Origin: Pinirhizobacter soli | GTDB taxonomy: Bacteria > Pseudomonadota > Gammaproteobacteria > Xanthomonadales > Rhodanobacteraceae | Direction: 5' to 3' | DNA length: 64,000 bases | Assembly (NCBI RefSeq): GCF_015905305.1 | Contig: NZ_JADZLQ010000001.1 | Location: 830,599-894,598, forward strand | Part shown: positions 46,035-56,635 of the stretch, piece after piece | Layout: each line of letters opens with the position of its first letter | Numbering within the stretch: position 1 is the stretch's first letter | The notes under the pieces: model-generated | What the model saw: the letters and a program-made list of their open reading frames with translations, nothing else | Databases searched by the model: none | Told to the model about the DNA's origin: nothing | Program-made: the position numbers and the translations under genes

Positions 46035-46979
46035 GTGAAGGGAAGCACGGAGGGCGAAATTGTCAGGGCGGCACCCTGGGTGTGGGGTCAGCACGTTGCT
46101 ATCGCCGCTGCCTATGGGGTGATCTATCAGGTCGCCCTGTACGTTTCGTTTCCGCAGTTCCTGCTCACCACGGGCCTGCGCCTGGCCTGCCTGCTGCTGC
46201 TGCCAATGCGCTACTGGCCGGCGATTGCCATCGGCGAGGGCCTGCCGCTAGTTGAGAACGCCGTCCTCTGCGCCGACAAATTCGGCATTCCCTGGGCAGT
46301 CCTGGCCTCGTTTCCGACGGTGGCCTTGTGGATGCCGTTCCTGAAGCCCTTGCGCGAGCGTTGGCCCTTGCACGACGCCGAAGGTCGGCTGAGGATGCCG
46401 ATGATCCTGGTAGCGACGCTGGGCGCCGCCTTGATCACGGCCGCCATCACCACGGCCACCTTGCAAGCGGCGCTACTGCATTCGCCAGGCAAGTGGCCAG
46501 ACATTTCCCCGATGAAATTTTTCTTCGCCTATGTGCTCGGCGCCTATCTTGGAGCGCTCACTCTCACACCCGTCATCCTCGCACTCCACGAACGCACGCG
46601 TGCGCTTGGCGACGCTCCCTTGAAGCTCTCGGTGATCTGGCACAGTTCCCTGTTCCGCGACATCTTCTGGTGGGTATTTCCGGCGCTCGCCTGCATGGCG
46701 TGGCTTGCCGCCACCACCCACGACGATACCCTCCGCCAGGCATGCCGTCTTGCCCTGCTCTGGCCGGTCCTGGGCCTGGCATGGCGCCACGGGTGGCATG
46801 GGACGGCGGTGGGTGGCATGGGGGCGAGCCTGGCCCTGGCCTTCACCGCCAAGGGCCTGCTCGACCCGGCAACGATCCAGGTTCAAGTGGTCCTGGCGTT
46901 CGCGCTCTCCGGTACCTTGCTGGTGGGCACGCGAAAAAAACAGACGCTTCGGGCCGAAGCCCGGCCCGAGCGTTCCTGA
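46035..46979 (+). CDS. Stand-alone MASE1-type integral membrane sensor protein
   Basis: A 314-residue protein with about eight hydrophobic segments matching the MASE1 sensory domain (FPQFLLTTGLRLACLLLLPMRYWPAIAIGE, FAYVLGAYLGALTLTPVILAL). It ends in a short basic tail, TRKKQTLRAEARPERS. No kinase, GGDEF or receiver domain follows, although MASE1 is normally the input half of such proteins. I take GTG at 46035 as start because AGGGGCG lies at a suitable distance; TTG at 46029 would be too close. It is divergent from the MocR gene. Confidence 0.8.
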   Translation: MKGSTEGEIVRAAPWVWGQHVAIAAAYGVIYQVALYVSFPQFLLTTGLRLACLLLLPMRYWPAIAIGEGLPLVENAVLCADKFGIPWAVLASFPTVALWMPFLKPLRERWPLHDAEGRLRMPMILVATLGAALITAAITTATLQAALLHSPGKWPDISPMKFFFAYVLGAYLGALTLTPVILALHERTRALGDAPLKLSVIWHSSLFRDIFWWVFPALACMAWLAATTHDDTLRQACRLALLWPVLGLAWRHGWHGTAVGGMGASLALAFTAKGLLDPATIQVQVVLAFALSGTLLVGTRKKQTLRAEARPERS

Positions 46980-46991
46980 CCTTCTTAGCTT

Positions 46992-47429
46992 TTACTGGAC
47001 CCGGATCGAGCACTGCGCCGGGTTATCGCATTCGCCTGGGGCAAGCATCATGCGGGCCGAGCCATCGGGCTGCGGGGCCACGATCACCGTCACGGCATCG
47101 TCCTGGTAAACCTGCTGCGTGGCAGCCGGCACGGTGTTATCGGCCACCGTGACCCAATTGGCCGCATCCACGCCGATGGGCAGATCCAGGACGGTATCGG
47201 GGTCGGTGTAGGCAACGGCGCCGCGGACAGTGCCGGCGGCATCGTTGACCTGGACGTAGCGCACGCCCTGCTTTTCGAAGACGTAAACGTGATAGCCCGG
47301 ACTGGCGCTGACGTCGGAAGCATTGGGCCAGGACTGGCCCAGTCCCGTCGTAGGCGACGCAGCGGCAAAAGCCGAAGCGGATGCCAGCAAAAGGGTGGAT
47401 ACGAGGGCACGGCGATAGATGGAACGCAT
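46992..47429 (-). CDS. Small exported protein of unknown function
   Basis: A 145-residue product with a signal peptide (ALVSTLLLASASAFAA), then a beta-rich domain: GYHVYVFEKQGVRYVQVNDAAGTVRGAV near the middle and DDAVTVIVAPQPDGSARMMLAPGECDNPAQCSIRVQ at the end, with a Cys pair near the C-terminus. I do not recognise a family. It converges with the MASE1 gene (12 bp between the stop codons) and diverges from the exporter operon. Confidence 0.78.
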   Translation of the reverse strand: MRSIYRRALVSTLLLASASAFAAASPTTGLGQSWPNASDVSASPGYHVYVFEKQGVRYVQVNDAAGTVRGAVAYTDPDTVLDLPIGVDAANWVTVADNTVPAATQQVYQDDAVTVIVAPQPDGSARMMLAPGECDNPAQCSIRVQ

Positions 47430-47600
47430 GGCAACACTCCGGAGCTTAGGTTGGGTTGGGAACTGCGAACCTAGCCTAGCGCTCCTGAGTGGAAACCTGT
47501 GTCACCCGGCGGCGGCCCATCGCACCGGGTGTACCATGCGCGATGTCGAAAAGTGGCCGGCCCATTCGACGCATGCGTACTCCCCCACCATGGACGCCGA

Positions 47601-49031
47601 ATGACCGACCATCCCCTTGCCGATCGCCGCTGGCTGGCCCTGATCCTGCTTTGCCTGGGTGAATTGATGATCGTGCTGGATACGACCATCGTGAATGTCG
47701 CCCTGCCCTCCATCAAGGCGAGCCTTAGCTTCGATGAAACGGCGCTGGCCTGGGTGATCAATGCATACATGCTCACCTACGGCGGATTCCTGCTACTGGG
47801 AGGACGCCTGGGGGACCTTTACGGCCATCGGAAGCTGTTCCTGCTGGGCATCGGCCTTTTCGTGCTGGCGTCACTTGCCTGCGGCATGTCGACCACGCGA
47901 ACCGTGCTGGTGGTGTCGCGCGCCGTGCAGGGCATCGGTGGTGCGGTCGTTACCGCGGTGGCGCTGTCGCTGATCATGGACCTGTTCCCTGCCCCCGCCG
48001 ACCGCGCCAAGGCGATGGGTGCCTATGGTTTCGTCTGTGCCGGCGGTGGCAGCATCGGCGCCATGCTGGGCGGCGTGTTGACCAGCGCGCTGAGTTGGCA
48101 CTGGGTATTCCTGGTGAACCTGCCGATCGGCCTGCTGGTGATCGCCTGGTCGTGGCGGCTGCTGCCAGTGGTGCACACGCCGCCAGCCACGCGGCACCTG
48201 GACCTGGTTGGCGCGGTATCGATTACGGCTGCATTGATGCTGGCGGTATACGCCGTGGTCGGTGGCCGCGAGATGGGCTGGCTTTCGGCTCATACGCTCG
48301 GCTTCGGCGGCATGGCGGTGCTGCTGTTCATTGCCTTCCTGGTGAACGAATCGCGCGTACGGGCGCCACTGGTGCCCTTGGGCCTGTTCCGCCTGCGCAA
48401 TCTTTCCATCTCATCGATCGTGGGCGTCCTTTGGTGCGCCTCCATGTTCGCCTGGTTCTTCCTGTCCGCGCTTTACCTGCAGTTGGTGCTGGGCTACGAC
48501 CCGATGAAGGTGGGCATGGCGTTCCTGCCGGCCAATGTCCTGATGGCCGTATTCTCGTTGGGCCTGTCGGCGAAGCTGGTGATGCGCTTTGGCGTGCGCA
48601 AACCGCTGGTGGCAGGGCTTGTCCTGGCAACGGTGGGGCTGCTGTGGTTTGCCCGCGCTCCGGTGGAAGGGAATTTTCTCATCGATATCCTGCCGCCCAT
48701 GCTCCTCCTGGGCCTCGGGGCCGGCATCGCCTTCAACCCGGTGTTGATGGCCGCCATGAGCGAGGTGGGTCCCAGTGACTCGGGCCTGGCGTCGGGCGTG
48801 GTGAACACCGCATTCATGCTGGGCGGCGCGCTGGGCCTGGCGGTGCTGGCGAGTGTCGCGGCGGTGGCCACCGACCACGCCGGCACGGACTCGCCACTTG
48901 TGGCCCTGACCACGGGTTACCGGCTGGCCTTCCTGATCGGCGCGGCCTTCGCGGCCCTGGCCGCGGTGATCGGCGCCTTGTGGCTGCGCGAAGCCGCCCC
49001 CAGTACTGGTGCCGCACCCGCGGTGCACTGA
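47601..49031 (+). CDS. MFS drug exporter, DHA2/EmrB-QacA family
   Basis: A 476-residue inner-membrane antiporter predicted to have 14 TMs. The N-terminal motif [14 protein letters not shown] defines the family; [12 protein letters not shown] is motif A and [11 protein letters not shown]... leads to motif C-like [25 protein letters not shown]. No EmrA-type adaptor lies beside it. Its stop overlaps the ABC ATPase start by 1 nt (TGATG at 49029-49033), suggesting translational coupling with the YadGH-like exporter. Confidence 0.92.
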   Translation: MTDHPLADRRWLALILLCLGELMIVLDTTIVNVALPSIKASLSFDETALAWVINAYMLTYGGFLLLGGRLGDLYGHRKLFLLGIGLFVLASLACGMSTTRTVLVVSRAVQGIGGAVVTAVALSLIMDLFPAPADRAKAMGAYGFVCAGGGSIGAMLGGVLTSALSWHWVFLVNLPIGLLVIAWSWRLLPVVHTPPATRHLDLVGAVSITAALMLAVYAVVGGREMGWLSAHTLGFGGMAVLLFIAFLVNESRVRAPLVPLGLFRLRNLSISSIVGVLWCASMFAWFFLSALYLQLVLGYDPMKVGMAFLPANVLMAVFSLGLSAKLVMRFGVRKPLVAGLVLATVGLLWFARAPVEGNFLIDILPPMLLLGLGAGIAFNPVLMAAMSEVGPSDSGLASGVVNTAFMLGGALGLAVLASVAAVATDHAGTDSPLVALTTGYRLAFLIGAAFAALAAVIGALWLREAAPSTGAAPAVH

Positions 49032-50001
49032 TGCACTCCATACAAGGCGAACTCATGCACGCTGAAGCAGCCCACGCCGGACCGGTCGTGTCGATCAAGG
49101 GAGTCGGCAAGACTTACAAGAGCGGCCACACTGCGCTGAAGAACATCGACCTGGATATTCGCCGCGGCGAGATTTTCGCCCTGCTCGGCCCCAACGGCGC
49201 GGGCAAGACCACCCTGATCGGCATCATCTGTGGCATCGTCCGGCCCACCAGCGGTACCGTCACGGCCGACGGCTTCGATGTGCTGACCGACTTCCGCCGT
49301 GCGCGGGAGGCCATTGGCCTGGTGCCGCAGGAGCTGTCCACCGACGCCTTCGAAACGGTATGGTCGTCGGTGAGCTTCAGCCGCGGGCTGTTCGGCAAGC
49401 CGCGCGACAATGCGCATATCGAGAAAGTACTGCGCGGGCTATCGTTGTGGGACAAGAAGGACGCCAAGATCATGACGCTCTCCGGCGGCATGAAGCGGCG
49501 TGTGCTGATCGCCAAGGCGCTGGCGCATGAGCCGCGCATCCTGTTCCTGGACGAACCCACCGCGGGCGTGGACGTGGAGCTGCGCCATGACATGTGGGAG
49601 ATGGTCCGCGCACTGCGCGAAACAGGCGTTACGGTGATCCTCACCACGCACTACATCGAGGAAGCCGAGGACATGGCCGATCGCATCGGCGTGATCAACA
49701 AGGGCGAGCTGATCCTGGTGGAAGACAAGGCCACGCTGATGCGCAAGCTGGGCAAGAAGCAGCTCACGCTCACCCTGCAGGCCCCGTTGGAGGCGATTCC
49801 CGAGGCGCTGGCCGACCTGCCGCTCACGCTTGCCGACGACCGCCACTGCCTCACCTATACCTTCGACACCCAGGCCGAGGAAACCGGCATCGCCGCCCTG
49901 CTCCGCCGCCTCAACGAACAGGGCATCGATTTCAAGGACCTCAAATCCGAGGAGAGTTCGCTCGAGGACATTTTCGTGAGTCTGGTACACGGAGCTCGCG
50001 C

Positions 50002-50005
<4 letters not shown>
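49031..50005 (+). CDS. ABC-2 exporter ATPase, YadG-like
   Basis: A 324-residue ATPase. Walker A is [10 protein letters not shown]-loop [13 protein letters not shown], signature LSGGMKRR, Walker [13 protein letters not shown] and the H-loop [17 protein letters not shown]. The C-terminal end, [15 protein letters not shown], resembles E. coli YadG. Start 49031 is coupled to the MFS stop; a downstream ATG at 49055 (MHAEAAHAG) has a better AAGGCG spacing and may be used instead. Its stop overlaps the permease start by 4 bp. Confidence 0.93.
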
Positions 50006-50763
<758 letters not shown>

Positions 50764-50764
50764 A

Positions 50765-51283
50765 TCACAGGTATTCCACGGTGACGGCCGCCACGGCGGC
50801 CACGGAGCCGGCAACCACCGGCTCGCCGGGAATTCGCCAGTAGCCGGCCCTGAGCTTAAGCTCGGCAGCGCCGCCAGTCACGGCCTGGGTACGCACATTG
50901 CCAACGCCATTGGCGCCGACCGTGGCGCCGTCTGCCGACTGCAGTTCCACGGCCACGCCGGTAGCGTCGCCGGTGTTCTTAAAACGCGGCGGAGCCTTGG
51001 GTTCGGAGGTACCGGTGAAGGTAAACCGGGCCTGGGTAGTCGATGACGAACATTTTTCCAGCGAAAGTGAGAAATCCGTGAACCTGGCCGCACCGCTTGC
51101 CGGGAGCTCCTTGCTGCCGATCGGCGCAAGCAGCACCTTGCGCTCGTCGCTGCCCAGTGACCAGTCGCATGTCGGTTCCTGGATCGTTCCAGTCAGGTTG
51201 AACTCAACGCTTTGCGCCCACGCTCCGGTGGAACCGGCCGTAAGGGCAAGAAGAATCGTTCCAGCAATGATGGCGGCTCTCAC
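50765..51283 (-). CDS. Fimbrial minor subunit, third after the usher
   Basis: A 172-residue pilin-like protein. A signal peptide (ILLALTAGSTGAWA) is followed by QSVEFNLTGTIQEPTCDW, the N-terminal strand plus first disulfide Cys of chaperone-usher pilins, with the partner Cys in LSLEKCSS. C-terminal strand GSVAAVAAVTVEYL is the usual chaperone-contact strand. No separate receptor-binding domain is present. It is the last gene of the fimbrial operon. Confidence 0.88.
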   Translation of the reverse strand: MRAAIIAGTILLALTAGSTGAWAQSVEFNLTGTIQEPTCDWSLGSDERKVLLAPIGSKELPASGAARFTDFSLSLEKCSSSTTQARFTFTGTSEPKAPPRFKNTGDATGVAVELQSADGATVGANGVGNVRTQAVTGGAAELKLRAGYWRIPGEPVVAGSVAAVAAVTVEYL

Positions 51284-51294
51284 GGCGATACCCG

Positions 51295-51777
51295 TTAGTT
51301 ATAGGTGACAGTGATCGTGATAGGCGCTTTCACGGTCCCGGCGGCGACCGTGGCCGCCGATTGTTTGAACTTCGCCTTGAAGGTGTACGTGCCGCCGCCG
51401 GTGTTAGGATTGTAGTTCACCCGCGTACCCGCCGGCCTGATGACTCCGTTCAGGGCACTGCGCAAGTCGATGCCGATGCCAGCGACGCCTTTGAACAGGT
51501 TCGAATCGGCGGCGTCGGCTTCTCCCGAAACATCCATGCGTACCGCGGTCACCAGCGGATCGCACCTTTGTATGGTTACCGGAACGTCGACAGCTGTCGT
51601 GGAATAGCTCCCGGTGAACAATGCCGCGGAGTAGGTGCCAAGGTCTACATCGGCGACAGTGAATTGGCAGACACCGGGCGTAATGGTGCCGGTGAGGTTG
51701 AAGTTCAACGTCTGTGCCTGGATGGCGGGAATGCAAAACAGAAGGCCCAGCGAGATGACGATGCGAATCCGGTACAT
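51295..51777 (-). CDS. Fimbrial minor subunit, second after the usher
   Basis: A 160-residue pilin. The signal peptide ends near AIQAQ; mature LNFNLTGTITPGVCQFTVADVDLGTYSAALF carries the first Cys, with its partner in IQRCDPLV. The C-terminus ITITVTYN is a typical donor-strand acceptor or chaperone-binding end. Its VADVDLGTY segment is shared with the neighbouring subunit at 51792, so the two are recent paralogues or close relatives. Gap to the next subunit is 11 bp. Confidence 0.88.
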   Translation of the reverse strand: MYRIRIVISLGLLFCIPAIQAQTLNFNLTGTITPGVCQFTVADVDLGTYSAALFTGSYSTTAVDVPVTIQRCDPLVTAVRMDVSGEADAADSNLFKGVAGIGIDLRSALNGVIRPAGTRVNYNPNTGGGTYTFKAKFKQSAATVAAGTVKAPITITVTYN

Positions 51778-51791
51778 GACTGTTCTCGTGA

Positions 51792-52286
51792 TCAGTTGTA
51801 GGTGAAGGTGAGGGTTACGGGGATGCTCACAGCCCCATAGGAAGTAATTGCCGACACGCGTGAAAAGCGCGCGTCCAGGTCGTAGTTCTCAGACGTGGAC
51901 GGCCAGTTGATGACGGAGCCGGGACTCATGCGAACGGGAACGGCGTCCCTGTTTTGCATTTCCACCGCCAGACCGGCGATGTTGTTCACCCGCCAAAGCG
52001 CCGCGTTGTTCGGATGTTGCGTACCGGCGAATGTCGTGTGGATCGTGCTGATGTTGGACGTGCAACTGGTCCGGACGATGCGCACTCTTTGCCACGGCGT
52101 CTGCGGTGTGGTGGCGAAATCAGGCGCCGCGTAGGTACCCAGATCGACGTCGGCGACACTGAAGGCGCAGGTGCCTTGCGCGAACGAGCCTGTGAAGTTG
52201 ATCGTAAGGTCCTGGGCGCGGGCGGGAGCCGCAAGAACACAGGCCATGCCCAGGCCCAAGGCCATCGCAAAAGAAAAAGCGTTCAT
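51792..52286 (-). CDS. Fimbrial minor subunit, first after the usher
   Basis: A 164-residue pilin. The signal peptide ends at PARAQ; TINFTGSFAQGTCAFSVADVDLGTY carries the first Cys and RTSCTSNI its partner; the C-terminal strand is IPVTLTFTYN. The start overlaps the usher's stop by 4 bp (52283-52286), so it is translationally coupled. No lectin domain is visible. Confidence 0.88.
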   Translation of the reverse strand: MNAFSFAMALGLGMACVLAAPARAQDLTINFTGSFAQGTCAFSVADVDLGTYAAPDFATTPQTPWQRVRIVRTSCTSNISTIHTTFAGTQHPNNAALWRVNNIAGLAVEMQNRDAVPVRMSPGSVINWPSTSENYDLDARFSRVSAITSYGAVSIPVTLTFTYN

Positions 52287-55000
52287 GCCGTGGTCCTCAT
52301 GCGCAATGGATGGATCCGCTCAAACCCTGGCGTGCCGTACACACCCGGATAGCGCTTCACGGCCGCGGTGGGGTCTACGGTGAGCAGGCATGGTGCGTCG
52401 TAGCGCTCGACATCGGTCGCCTGGGATTTCGCCTGCGGCGGAAGCGTCACGCTTACCCGGCATTGCTCATCGGGCGCCTGGCCCCACTTGACCACCAACC
52501 CGCCCGACGCTGGCATGTCGCGTACCATCAGGCGGCTGGCCTGGCCGGCCACGCCCACGCTTTGGCCCTGTGCATCGAATATGTCGGCACCGAACGGCAC
52601 GGGCCTGCCGTCGGCCAGCTTCGTGTCGATGATCGCCGCCCGGCCCGAAACCGTCTCGTAGGTAAGCTTCACCACCGAGCCCGCGCGCGGCGCGACGCGT
52701 TGCGTGGTGGCCTTCAGTTCGACATTGGTCGACGTACCCTTCGGATCGAGCGTTACCGTGTTGATCTCATAGGGCTGGAGGGCCACCACCACGGCATAGC
52801 CCTTGCTGTCCACGACCGAGCCCTGCCCGCCTTCCACGCGCGCTCCGGCGGCATCGGGCGCGTGTACCAGACCCACCGTCTCGCCCAAAGGCGGCGTAAA
52901 GGTCCATCCACCGCCATGCACGACGACACTGCCAATGGCACTACCGTTGACCTGCTGGTAGCCGGATCCGCGGCTGTAGCCGGCGCCAAGGTTGACGCTT
53001 GAGCCCACGCGCTGGCCGCTCAAGTCAAGCGCATTGCTGCCGTTGGTGCGGCCCAGCGAGCCGTTGTAGCTGTAACGATTGTCCTCGCCCGCCTGGCCGG
53101 AGACCGTGGCGCGGGCGCTGCTGTTACCGCTGCTGTCCCGGTCGGCCATGGCGATGAGTTGTGGCGTCTGTAAGCCGCGGCCCAGCGGCAGCGAGAAGGT
53201 CAGCATCAGCCGCGTGTCGCGACGACCCAACTGCGATGCCGTGACGGTATCTTCCGCACCGGGAATAAGGTCGAGCAAGGGGCGTCCCCGGACGCCGGTA
53301 TCGAGGGTGCGCTGCGCGCTAAACGAGTAGCTTAAGTCTTTAAAGCGATTGCTGTAGCCGGCGCTGAAGTCGACCTGGCGCTGCCCACCGCCCCAGTATT
53401 CGCGCACTGCGCCACTTAAGTAGAGCTGGCCACCGTTTTCGCCCAACCGCTGGTTGATGTTGGCGCTCAGACGGCTGCGTTCACGCGAAAGGATGCTGCC
53501 ATCCACGCCGCCGGCGGCAAGGTCGCGCATGATCACCGAGTCGCGGAAGCCGACATAGCCTTCGGTGGAATAGCGATAGGCCGCCAGCGCGAAGTCGGTT
53601 CCGGTATTGACGAAATTCTTGTTGTAGCCAAGCCGGAGACTCATGCCCTGCGTCGCCGATTGCCCGGGTGTCTGGTTCCGCGAACGGGTGGCATCGAGTG
53701 AAAACGCGCCGACGCTGGTATTGAGGGCCGCTCCCACCAAGGTGGCGCGATAGCCGTTGGCCACCGTGCCGCCTGCGTAGCCGGTGACGCGGTTGGACAG
53801 GCCCCGCTGATAGGTTCCCTGCAGGAAGAACGGCTGCGCGCTGAGATCCTGCTCCTGCACACGGCCCGTGGCCAGGTCCCAGCGCTGCTGGCCCGGGCGC
53901 AGTAGCATCGGCACCGCCGAGAACGGCACCACGAAGCGGCGAACGCGGCCATCGGCCTCGTTTATTTCGACATCCAGGTCGCCACCGTAACCGGTGGAGT
54001 AAAGGTCGTCGATGGCGAAGGGGCCGGGCGCCACGCTGGTTTCGCTGACGATGTAGCCACGCTGGCGAACAACCACGCGCGCGTTGGTATCGGCAACGCC
54101 ACGCACCGTCGGCGCGAAACCACGCATGGACTGCGGCAGCATGCGGTCATCGGTGACCAAGCGCAGGCCGCGCATGCGCACGCTGTCGAACATGACGCCA
54201 GGCGTGAAGGTATCGCCCGCGATCATCTGGGCTTGCAGCTGCGGGATGTCATGCTGTGCGAACGTCGCATTGGCGCGGTATTTGCGACCCGATGCGCTGG
54301 ACCAGTTCAGTGCGGCCTGGTGGCGTATATGCCACGAGCCCAGGTTCAGGGCGGTATTCATGCCCAGGTAACCACGGGTAGCGTTGTCAGCCTGCCCCTG
54401 GCTGCGGTACATGTTCGCCATGTAGCTGCTGGTAAGGGCATTGATGCCCGCATCCCATTGCGAAGGATCCACGTAGCCACGGGCCGAGCGCACGGTATAG
54501 ACCTGCGGGATCGTCAGGCCCAGCGACTGTTCGGACAGATCGAAGCTTGCCGTGGCCCCGGGGATGTAGTCACCGATAACGTCGCAGAACGTGCCTGCGG
54601 GTATCGGCTTGGCCGCCGGGTTCTCCTTGTCGGCGGCAACGCTTGCAAGGTCCACTCCCAGCTCGCCAAGGAGCTTGGCCGTATAACACGGCTGCGCGGA
54701 ATCCTGGCCATCGACGTCACGCAGGACGATCTCCTGGCGCGCCTGCCAGATGCGGTTAACCATGACGTCGCCGCGGTAGTTGCCAGCCAACGCCGCGTCG
54801 CTTCGCGAGAAGCGCGACAGGTCGACCTTGGGCGCGGTACCGGCGGGGAAGAAATCAGCGTCGAAACTGACGTCCTCAGGCGCGTGCGCGGCCGGAGCGG
54901 CTGCCGCGCTGACCTGGTGGGTCAAAGCCGCCAGGATAAGTGCCGGCAGGCATGCCCAACGCAAGCGCAGGCACGGTATGTGCGAGTGGGTGCGGTACAT
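52283..55000 (-). CDS. Fimbrial outer-membrane usher
   Basis: A 905-residue usher that assembles and exports pilins. After the signal peptide is the N-terminal chaperone-binding domain (VSFDADFFPAGTAPKVDLSRFS, GNYRGDVMVNRI). It then has a ~24-strand barrel with a plug region (RGFAPTVRGVADTNARVVVRQRGYIVSE), and C-terminal domains (AGSVVKLTYETVSGRAAI, and PFGADIFDAQGQSVGVAGQASRLMVRDMP). Length and motif order are normal, and the reading frame is intact. The gene lies between the chaperone (103-bp gap) and three small subunits. Confidence 0.95.
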   Translation of the reverse strand: MYRTHSHIPCLRLRWACLPALILAALTHQVSAAAAPAAHAPEDVSFDADFFPAGTAPKVDLSRFSRSDAALAGNYRGDVMVNRIWQARQEIVLRDVDGQDSAQPCYTAKLLGELGVDLASVAADKENPAAKPIPAGTFCDVIGDYIPGATASFDLSEQSLGLTIPQVYTVRSARGYVDPSQWDAGINALTSSYMANMYRSQGQADNATRGYLGMNTALNLGSWHIRHQAALNWSSASGRKYRANATFAQHDIPQLQAQMIAGDTFTPGVMFDSVRMRGLRLVTDDRMLPQSMRGFAPTVRGVADTNARVVVRQRGYIVSETSVAPGPFAIDDLYSTGYGGDLDVEINEADGRVRRFVVPFSAVPMLLRPGQQRWDLATGRVQEQDLSAQPFFLQGTYQRGLSNRVTGYAGGTVANGYRATLVGAALNTSVGAFSLDATRSRNQTPGQSATQGMSLRLGYNKNFVNTGTDFALAAYRYSTEGYVGFRDSVIMRDLAAGGVDGSILSRERSRLSANINQRLGENGGQLYLSGAVREYWGGGQRQVDFSAGYSNRFKDLSYSFSAQRTLDTGVRGRPLLDLIPGAEDTVTASQLGRRDTRLMLTFSLPLGRGLQTPQLIAMADRDSSGNSSARATVSGQAGEDNRYSYNGSLGRTNGSNALDLSGQRVGSSVNLGAGYSRGSGYQQVNGSAIGSVVVHGGGWTFTPPLGETVGLVHAPDAAGARVEGGQGSVVDSKGYAVVVALQPYEINTVTLDPKGTSTNVELKATTQRVAPRAGSVVKLTYETVSGRAAIIDTKLADGRPVPFGADIFDAQGQSVGVAGQASRLMVRDMPASGGLVVKWGQAPDEQCRVSVTLPPQAKSQATDVERYDAPCLLTVDPTAAVKRYPGVYGTPGFERIHPLRMRTTA

Positions 55001-55103
55001 GGAAGCAGCTCCGGAAAATTCAGGGCGCCAGCTCCCACCACGCTGCCAGAAGCAGCGCGTCGGGGGAGGGCTTCGGGAACGGGCGCCGGGTGGCGCCCGC
55101 GAT

Positions 55104-55856
55104 CTAAGGATTAAGCAGGGCGGTCATCGGCGTCACCGCGCCATAGTCGGTAATGATCGAGAACGCGACCTTGGCGTGGGCAGGCTTTGCCGACAATGCC
55201 GACATGGCGAAGTCCGTGCTGCTGCCGGGCGCAACCATGCCACCGTCGGCGCTGGCCACTTCCTTGTCACCGGACTGCACGGCCACGCGGGTAAAGTTCA
55301 CGTGGTACGGCGTCGGATTGCTTACCTCCACCGCCATGCCCTTGCCATCGGCAGCGGGCTTGAGCTTCCAGGTCAACTTATCCGGCGCATCGGTCACGTT
55401 GCCGGCCAATCCCTGTGGCCGGAAGAACATCTTGATCCGCGTACGGAACGCGAACTGCAACATGTTGCTGTCGCCTGAAGCGGAAGCTGCCGCCTTGGGC
55501 GGCACTTCCAGGACATTCACCCAGAACAGGGTCTCCTTGTCCTTGGCCAGTGCTTCTTGCGTATACATCACACGCACTGACTGGCCCTTGTCGGGGTCCA
55601 TGCGAAAAATGGGGGGCGATACCGTAAACGGTACCTTGGCGGTATCGGGCGTCGATTTCTCATCACCATCGTCAAGCCATACCTGCACTATGGCAGGCTT
55701 GGCACCTTCGTTGGTGAGCTTGATCGTAACTTCCTTGTCCTGGGCCGGGTATACCACGCGTGTGCCGCCGATGACGACGCTGGCCTGGCCGGCACCGGAA
55801 AACATTCCGGCAAACAGGGCGAGGGCTGCTATCGCGTGGCGCATCTTGCTAGTCAT
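55104..55856 (-). CDS. Periplasmic fimbrial chaperone
   Basis: A 250-residue PapD-like chaperone. The signal peptide ends near GAGQA; SVVIGGTRVVYPAQDKEVTIKLTNEG is the conserved G1-region start, PFTVSPPIFRMDPDKGQSVRVMYT carries the conserved R/K-containing strand, and FWVNVLEVPPK is diagnostic of the family. Two Ig-like domains fill the length. It sits between the major subunit and the usher. Confidence 0.94.
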   Translation of the reverse strand: MTSKMRHAIAALALFAGMFSGAGQASVVIGGTRVVYPAQDKEVTIKLTNEGAKPAIVQVWLDDGDEKSTPDTAKVPFTVSPPIFRMDPDKGQSVRVMYTQEALAKDKETLFWVNVLEVPPKAAASASGDSNMLQFAFRTRIKMFFRPQGLAGNVTDAPDKLTWKLKPAADGKGMAVEVSNPTPYHVNFTRVAVQSGDKEVASADGGMVAPGSSTDFAMSALSAKPAHAKVAFSIITDYGAVTPMTALLNP

Positions 55857-55924
55857 ACATCACCTCAAGGATGGTGGCAGTTCCGGCGGTCCATGCGGAC
55901 CGCCGGAATGGCTTGCGGGTTGGC

Positions 55925-56494
55925 TTACTTGTATTCCACCGAGTAAACAACGCTGGTGCTGACCAGGCCGGCGGTGGCGGCGCCGCCGATGGCCTTGTAC
56001 TGAGCGGCGTACGTGATGGTGGCCGTATCACCGACCCAAGCAGACGAGAAGCTATTGCTGCCATCGGCCAAGTTGATCACTGCATCGGCAGCATCCAGCA
56101 ACTGGATGTTGGTGTTGGTGGCTTCGCCAGGCAGGGCATTGGTCAGGGTGCCGGTCGTAGCGTCCACGCGCGGGCTGGTGGCCAGGAACTTCATCGAAGC
56201 GACCTTCGTGGTGTCGCAGCCGGTATCCTCACCGCCAATGACGACGTTGAACGATTTCTTGCCGGCGACCGCGCCGTCGGTAGCGAGGGCGGACGTATTC
56301 ACCGCGCTCAGCGCAACGATGAAATTATTCGCGCCACCGTCGGTGCCGGCACCGCCTTTCACAGGACAGGTGTCGTCGGTGACGGTGCCGGTGAAGGTGA
56401 TGGTGCCGCCGTTGAAGGACTGTGCATTGGCATGGCTGGCAAAGCCCAGGCCCATGGCCAGGGCGATCGCGGCCGCAATCTGAAGCTGCTTCAT
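55925..56494 (-). CDS. Major fimbrial subunit
   Basis: A 189-residue pilin. The signal peptide (AAAIALAMGLGFASHANA) precedes QSFNGGTITFTGTVTDDTCPV with the first Cys and GGEDTGCDTTKV with the second; the C-terminus STSVVYSVEYK is the chaperone-binding strand. As the first gene of the operon, and the one with the strongest hydrophilic/Thr-Ala pilin character, it is probably the shaft subunit. 186 bp separate it from the upstream DsbA-family gene; that gap contains two inverted repeats listed separately. Confidence 0.93.
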   Translation of the reverse strand: MKQLQIAAAIALAMGLGFASHANAQSFNGGTITFTGTVTDDTCPVKGGAGTDGGANNFIVALSAVNTSALATDGAVAGKKSFNVVIGGEDTGCDTTKVASMKFLATSPRVDATTGTLTNALPGEATNTNIQLLDAADAVINLADGSNSFSSAWVGDTATITYAAQYKAIGGAATAGLVSTSVVYSVEYK

Positions 56495-56588
56495 AGTAAT
56501 GATTCCTGGGAACAGGTAAGGAAAAGGGAGAAATCCACAGCAGCCCGCTTCCGTGCGGCACCACTAACCGGCTCATGCCGACCATGGC

Positions 56589-56601
56589 TACCACTGTGGT
56601 A
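56589..56601. promoter_or_regulatory. Hyphenated palindrome upstream of fimbrial operon
   Basis: TACCAC-T-GTGGTA, perfect 6-bp arms, 95 bp before the major-subunit start codon. It may be an operator; the regulator is unknown. Confidence 0.4.
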
Positions 56602-56635
56602 ACGCAGTGTAGGAATTCCCTTACTTACCGCCCAT

